The notes beneath the pieces were generated by a model. It was not told the origin of the DNA and made no database searches. It saw only the letters and a list, made by a program, of their open reading frames with translations. 64,000 bases of DNA from DASPKT01 sp035626475 (GTDB taxonomy: Bacteria; Pseudomonadota; Alphaproteobacteria; Azospirillales; Azospirillaceae), in contig DASPNP010000050.1 of assembly GCA_035626475.1 (NCBI GenBank), positions 85,502 through 149,501 on the forward strand, read 5' to 3'. This document shows, piece by piece, positions 60,194-64,000 of the stretch. A program made the position numbers and the translations under genes. The stretch's first letter is position 1. Each line of letters starts with the position of its first letter.

Positions 60194-61660
60194 ATGGCCG
60201 ATCCCGACGTCACGACCGCCCCGCCGCCGGGAACCGTCCAGGCCGAGCCCGCGGCCCCAGACGCCGGCGGCACCCTGCTCGACCGCACGCTCGGCAATCT
60301 CCGGTCTGTCTGGCGGGACATCGCCAGCTCGGCGCGGGAGACGGTGGTGGCGCTGCGCGCCGGCCGTGACGAGGACCGCTGGCGCGAGCAGATGCAGGCC
60401 TGCCTGGAAGGTCGCGGCGGCGAGGTCTCGGCCCGGGCCCGAGCGGCGGAGCTGGGGCGCACCTATCTCGGGCTGGATACCGAGGGGCGCCGACGCTTCC
60501 TGATCCTGCTGGCCGGCGACTTCGACGTGGACCGCGCCGCCGTGGACCGGGCGGTGGAGGTCTTCCACAAGGCGCAGGATCCCGTAGCGCGCGGGCGGGC
60601 CGAGCGGGCGCTGCGCCATGTGCTGGAGCCCGGCCGCGTCCGGCTGCTGACCCAGTTCAACGGGCTGCCGGAGGGGGTGAAATTCCTGGTCGATCTGCGG
60701 GCCGAGCTGATCCGGGCGGGCACCGAGGAGCCGCTGCTGGCGGCGCTTGAGGCGGACCTGAAGAGCCTGCTGCGCGGCTGGTTCGACGTCGGCTTCCTGG
60801 AGCTGCGCCGCATCACCTGGGACAGCCCGGCCTCGCTGCTGGAGAAGCTGGTCCAGTACGAGGCGGTGCACGCCTTCCGCGGCTGGGAGGATCTGAAGGA
60901 CCGGCTGGACCGCGACCGCCGCTGCTTCGGCTTCTTCCACCCGCGCATGCCGGACGAGCCGCTGATCTTCGTCGAGGTGGCGCTGGTGGAGGGCATCAGC
61001 GCCTCGGTGCAGGCGCTGCTGGACGAGGGGGCGCCCGCGCTGGACCCCGGCTCGGCCGACACGGCGGTCTTCTACTCCATCTCCAACTGCCAGCCGGGCC
61101 TGGCCGGGATCAGCTTCGGCAACTTCCTGATCAAGCGCGTCGTCGACCTGCTGCAGGCGGAGCTGCCGAACGTCAAAACCTTCGCCACCCTGTCGCCGAT
61201 CCCGGGCTTCCGCCGCTGGCTGGACGCGGAGCTGGCGCGCGACGGCGACGGCCTGCTGGCCCCGGCCGAGGCGGAGCGGCTGCGCGAGGTGGTTCCGGTC
61301 ACGGAACGACCCATGCTGGCCGAGCTTCTGTCGCGCCGCGACTGGCATGGCGACGGTTCGGTGGAAGCGGTGGCCAGGCCGGTGCTGATGCGGCTCTGTG
61401 CCCAGTATCTGGTCAATGGACGGCAAGGAAAGCGCGCGCTCGACCCGGTGGCGCATTTCCACCTGACCAACGGCGCCCGTGTCGAGAGGCTCAACTGGAT
61501 GGCCGATCGTTCCGGCAAAGGTCTGACCCAGTCCGCGGGCATGATGGTCAACTACGCCTACAGACTCGGCAACATCGACTCCAACCACGAATCCTATACC
61601 GGTGACGGAAAGGTCATTGCCTCCAGCGGCATCAGGGCCTTGCTGAAGTCCCCAACGTGA
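60194..61660 (+). CDS. Malonyl-CoA decarboxylase
   Basis: 488 residues. Releases CO2 from malonyl-CoA to give acetyl-CoA. An N-terminal helical domain (to about 190) precedes a GNAT-like catalytic domain: FFHPRMPDEPLIFVEVAL, SISNCQPGLAGISFGNFLIK, TLSPIPGFRRWL and the catalytic-His phrase DPVAHFHLTNGARVERLNW (within the family limits). The C-terminus ends KSPT rather than a clear peroxisomal signal. ATG 60194 follows GAGGAG. It follows nnr, in the same direction after about 95 bp. Confidence 0.94.
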   Translation: MADPDVTTAPPPGTVQAEPAAPDAGGTLLDRTLGNLRSVWRDIASSARETVVALRAGRDEDRWREQMQACLEGRGGEVSARARAAELGRTYLGLDTEGRRRFLILLAGDFDVDRAAVDRAVEVFHKAQDPVARGRAERALRHVLEPGRVRLLTQFNGLPEGVKFLVDLRAELIRAGTEEPLLAALEADLKSLLRGWFDVGFLELRRITWDSPASLLEKLVQYEAVHAFRGWEDLKDRLDRDRRCFGFFHPRMPDEPLIFVEVALVEGISASVQALLDEGAPALDPGSADTAVFYSISNCQPGLAGISFGNFLIKRVVDLLQAELPNVKTFATLSPIPGFRRWLDAELARDGDGLLAPAEAERLREVVPVTERPMLAELLSRRDWHGDGSVEAVARPVLMRLCAQYLVNGRQGKRALDPVAHFHLTNGARVERLNWMADRSGKGLTQSAGMMVNYAYRLGNIDSNHESYTGDGKVIASSGIRALLKSPT

Positions 61661-61795
61661 GGTAGCCTATTCTTGTGGATAGGGGCACCTCGTCTGACCA
61701 GCGCATTCCACCAGGGAGTGCGGGGCGGATCGGGGTCGTAACGGCCGAAAGCGGGCATTGAATGCCCCAGGGCCATTACTTGAAGGGGGGCAGCG

Positions 61796-62047
61796 GTGGG
61801 CTTCTCGTTCTTCAGGAAATCCCGGTGCGACGAAGACGTCGCCGTGGGCGGCTGCTACAAGCGGGTCGTCTCCGGCAATGTGGTCGAGACCGCGGAGATC
61901 GTGGCGCTCGTCTCCGACAGGATGAGCATTCCTCACGTTCGTTTCGTCGTCCGGAACAATCTGCCCGAAGGAACCTGCTGCGACGAGCAGCGGACCCTGT
62001 CGGTGGACAGTTTCACGCGCCTGTTCAGCGAGCGCATCGCCAGCTGA
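61796..62047 (+). CDS. Small hypothetical protein
   Basis: 83 residues from a GTG with AAGGGGGG upstream. FSFFRKSRCDEDVAVGGCYKRV (core F-F-R-K-S-R-C and GGCYKR), strand-rich VVETAEIVALVSDRMSIPHVRFVVR and a C-terminal Cys-Cys (GTCCDEQRTLS). No signal peptide. A single strong terminator follows, so it is probably a genuine short transcript. Function unknown. Confidence 0.6.
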   Translation: MGFSFFRKSRCDEDVAVGGCYKRVVSGNVVETAEIVALVSDRMSIPHVRFVVRNNLPEGTCCDEQRTLSVDSFTRLFSERIAS

Positions 62048-62137
62048 GCGGAGGCCGGCCGCCCCGATGGACGCACGGGGACGCGCCTAGAGCGATGCCC
62101 GCGCCGATGCGGGCCCGCCTTAATCCTACATCACCGC

Positions 62138-62173
62138 AAAAGACGGCGCGGATCGCTTCCGCGCCGTCTTTTT
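62138..62173 (+). terminator. Intrinsic terminator after the 83-residue protein
   Basis: AAAGACGGCGCGGA (62139-62152) and TCCGCGCCGTCTTT (62158-62171) form a perfect 14-bp stem with loop TCGCT and a T-run of five (62169-62173). Read on the plus strand. Confidence 0.92.
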
Positions 62174-62253
62174 CTATGTTCACACGATGGATGAAGAGGG
62201 GCGGTATTGTCGTCAGAAACCAATGGCTTGTGCGCCTTTCCTGACGCGGCGCA

Positions 62254-63252
62254 TCACTCTTCCGTGTCTTCGGTGTCCGGCAGACGGTCGAGCAGCGGGC
62301 CCGTGACCTGGAAGATCGGCCCGCCATTGTGGGTGAAGTAGATCTTCCCCTGTTTGTGGGAAATGTACAGGCGCAGCGCGCGGAAGAAGTCGGCGCCCAG
62401 CAGCATGTCCGGTCCGCCGCGACGGCTGTCGAACAGCGGCGCCATGCGCAGCCGCGCGTTGCGCACCGTTAGGTCGCCGACCGTCAATTCCTTGAAGACG
62501 CCCACCCAGTTGGGCAGCTCCTTGCCGGCGATGCCGACGCTCCGGCCGCCGGGTACGACGCCCTCCGAACCGGGGGTGATGCCGGCCTTCGCGGCGGCTT
62601 CCAAGGTCAGCACCGAGGTGTAGGCGCCGCTGTCCAGCTGCGCCTTCAGCGTCACGCCGTTGATCACGACGTCGACGAAGAGCGGCCGGGTCCAGTTCGC
62701 CAGCCGGTCCGCGCGGTGCAGGGAGTTGCGCCGGGGCGGGCGACGGATCGCCACCTCTGACCATTCCCTTGTCCAGTAGGCGAGCGGCCGGTCACCGCAA
62801 TCCTCGGCGACGAAGAGGTTCAGCGTATTGCGGGCCAGGTCGAACTCGAGGTCGAGCTGCCCCAGCAGGTCGCGGCCGACGACCATCCCGACATGGTCGC
62901 TGTGGCCGCCGACGAAGACGGTGAGGCCGGTGTTCGACCAGGGGCCGATGCGCAGGTCGCGGGTCTTCGCCTGATAGGCCGTGGCCTTGCCATCGACGCC
63001 GACGAAGTGTCCGCCGAGCGCCACCATGTCGAGCCCCGCGGCTTCCGCCGTGTTCTTGAACACGACGGTCCTTTCGGCTCCGGTATCGATCAGGGCCCGC
63101 ACCGCATGGCCGTCGATCGACGCCTCGATCAGCGGCTGGTTGCCGTCCATGATCACCTCCAGCGCCTGGAACTTGGCGAGCCGGCAGTCGCCGAGCGCCG
63201 GCGGCGCCGCCAGCGCCGCGCAGAGGAGGGCGGGCAGGGCGAGACTTTTCAT
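62254..63252 (-). CDS. Periplasmic protein with two retropepsin-like domains
   Basis: 332 residues. Signal peptide with AALAAPPALG cleavage region. Domain 1 (about 25-155) has ALIDTGAERTVVF, a retroviral-type Asp protease DTG, and GRDLLGQLDLEFDL. Domain 2 (about 185-320) has AQLDSGAYTSVLTL (DSG) and MLLGADFFRALRLYISHKQGKIYF. A two-lobed aspartic-protease-like fold in one chain would supply both catalytic Asp residues. Such proteins are usually annotated as retropepsin-like; function and substrates are unknown. Start ATG 63252. Confidence 0.82.
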   Translation of the reverse strand: MKSLALPALLCAALAAPPALGDCRLAKFQALEVIMDGNQPLIEASIDGHAVRALIDTGAERTVVFKNTAEAAGLDMVALGGHFVGVDGKATAYQAKTRDLRIGPWSNTGLTVFVGGHSDHVGMVVGRDLLGQLDLEFDLARNTLNLFVAEDCGDRPLAYWTREWSEVAIRRPPRRNSLHRADRLANWTRPLFVDVVINGVTLKAQLDSGAYTSVLTLEAAAKAGITPGSEGVVPGGRSVGIAGKELPNWVGVFKELTVGDLTVRNARLRMAPLFDSRRGGPDMLLGADFFRALRLYISHKQGKIYFTHNGGPIFQVTGPLLDRLPDTEDTEE

Positions 63253-63436
63253 GATGTATCCGTCGGGGTGTTTTCCGCTTCGCTTTCAACATTCCCGGTG
63301 GAGGCGCCCCGGTCAAGCCGGATGCCCGCCGGTGGGGAGCCTTGTCCAGAATGGCGTTTCCCTGGCGGCGGCGGCGGCCCTATATAGGCCCGAACGAAGC
63401 GGGCCGGCGGCGACGCCGGCCAAGGGAAGAGACGCC

Positions 63437-64000
63437 ATGCCCGACACCACGACGCTGAACCGCCCCGACTCCGCCATTGCCGACGCGCGCAAGCTGGAGA
63501 TGCTGCGGGCCCTGGAGCGCAAGGTCCTCTGGCTGTCGAGCTGGATGATCCACAACGCCAACCATCTCCGCCCGTCGCGCGACGGGCTGAAGGTCGGCGG
63601 CCACCAAGCGTCCAGCGCCTCGCTCGCCAGCATCATGACGGCGCTCTATTTCGACGTGCTGCGGCCGCAGGACCGGGTCGCGGTGAAGCCGCACGCCAGC
63701 CCCGTCTTCCACGCCATCCAGTACCTGATGGGCCGCCAGACCCGCGAGAAGATGGAGAATTTCCGGGCGCTCGGCGGCGTGCAGAGCTACCCGTCGCGCA
63801 CCAAGGACACGGCCGACGTCGACTTCTCCACCGGTTCGGTCGGCCTGGGCGTCGCGGTAACCGCCTTCGCCTCGATGGTGCAGGACTATGTCCGGCTGAA
63901 GGGCCTCAGCCAGGAGCCGCAGGGCCGCATGGTGGCGCTGGTCGGCGACGCCGAGCTGGACGAGGGCAACGTCTTCGAGGCGATGCTGGAGGGGTGGAAG
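63437..64000 (+). CDS. ThDP-dependent transketolase/pyruvate dehydrogenase E1-like enzyme, N-terminal part
   Basis: The frame is open from ATG 63437 to the window end, giving 188 residues of a larger enzyme (AceE-like or transketolase-like ones are about 700-900). LKVGGHQASSASLASIMTALYFDVL, VKPHASPVFHAIQYLMG and GVQSYPSRTKDTADVDFSTGSVGLG are family blocks, shown with their GGHQAS, HASP and STGSVG cores. GDAELDEGN is the ThDP-binding motif in its AceE-like form. Ribosome-binding site AAGGGAAGAG. Rest of the gene lies to the right. Confidence 0.85.
   Translation, partial: MPDTTTLNRPDSAIADARKLEMLRALERKVLWLSSWMIHNANHLRPSRDGLKVGGHQASSASLASIMTALYFDVLRPQDRVAVKPHASPVFHAIQYLMGRQTREKMENFRALGGVQSYPSRTKDTADVDFSTGSVGLGVAVTAFASMVQDYVRLKGLSQEPQGRMVALVGDAELDEGNVFEAMLEGWK

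Overview
High-GC DNA (visibly around 70% G+C) from an alphaproteobacterium, most likely Rhodospirillales-like. The clues are the glnB-glnA pair behind a sigma-54/NtrC promoter, a DUF2336 protein, a class II DAHP synthase, a short IscR-linked Fe-S locus, an Mla lipid-transport operon whose MlaE carries a STAS domain, and several intergenic palindromic repeat families. Almost all of the window is ordinary chromosome. No phage, plasmid, CRISPR or transposase gene is visible. One stretch of about 0.9 kb (33.5-34.45 kb) is clearly A+T-rich and looks acquired.

Layout. 0-2 kb: tyrS (cut by the window edge) and divergent anmK. 3-8.6 kb: a sulfur/Fe-S operon read rightward (cysE, iscR, a cysteine desulfurase, an HscB-like protein that has lost its HPD motif, ferredoxin, tenA, mnmA). 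8.7-15.6 kb: tdk, tRNA-Met, an AsmA-like protein with a Pro/Gly/Thr repeat tail, ampG, a lipoprotein, class II DAHP synthase and a membrane protein. 15.9-23.8 kb: an acyl-CoA catabolic region in two leftward operons (citE-like, maoC-like, acyl-CoA dehydrogenase, two CaiB-type CoA-transferases; then an EthD-like protein, an SDR and a polysaccharide-deacetylase-like hydrolase) plus a rightward YciI-like gene. All three promoters overlap copies of the same 20-bp palindrome, so the block looks like one regulon. 23.9-27.5 kb: gltX, a possible Cys-Cys leader peptide, cysS and a lipoprotein. 27.5-33.5 kb: two tandem AbgT-family transporters, an aldehyde dehydrogenase and a creatininase-family hydrolase.

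34.4-37.3 kb: an NMT1/SsuA-type ABC importer whose operon is interrupted by a repeat element, then apt in convergent overlap. 37.9-41.5 kb: mlaE(STAS)-mlaF-mlaD-lipoprotein, for phospholipid transport at the outer membrane. 41.5-46.4 kb: a TAXI-type binding protein, a His-rich unknown, DUF2336, DUF3618 and YihY proteins. 46.6-51.1 kb: hrpB, psd-pssA (phosphatidylethanolamine synthesis) and a small unknown. 51.3-54.9 kb: small membrane and hypothetical proteins, a stand-alone response regulator with a helical partner, and an AAC(6')-like acetyltransferase. 55-61.7 kb: glnB-glnA, tRNA-His, an sbtA-sbtB bicarbonate transporter/PII pair, nnr and malonyl-CoA decarboxylase. 61.8-64 kb: a small unknown, a two-domain retropepsin-like protein and the start of a transketolase/pyruvate-dehydrogenase-E1-like gene.

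Putative functions rest on recognisable motifs and gene order. No database search was run. Regulatory sites were found by eye and should be read as candidates.
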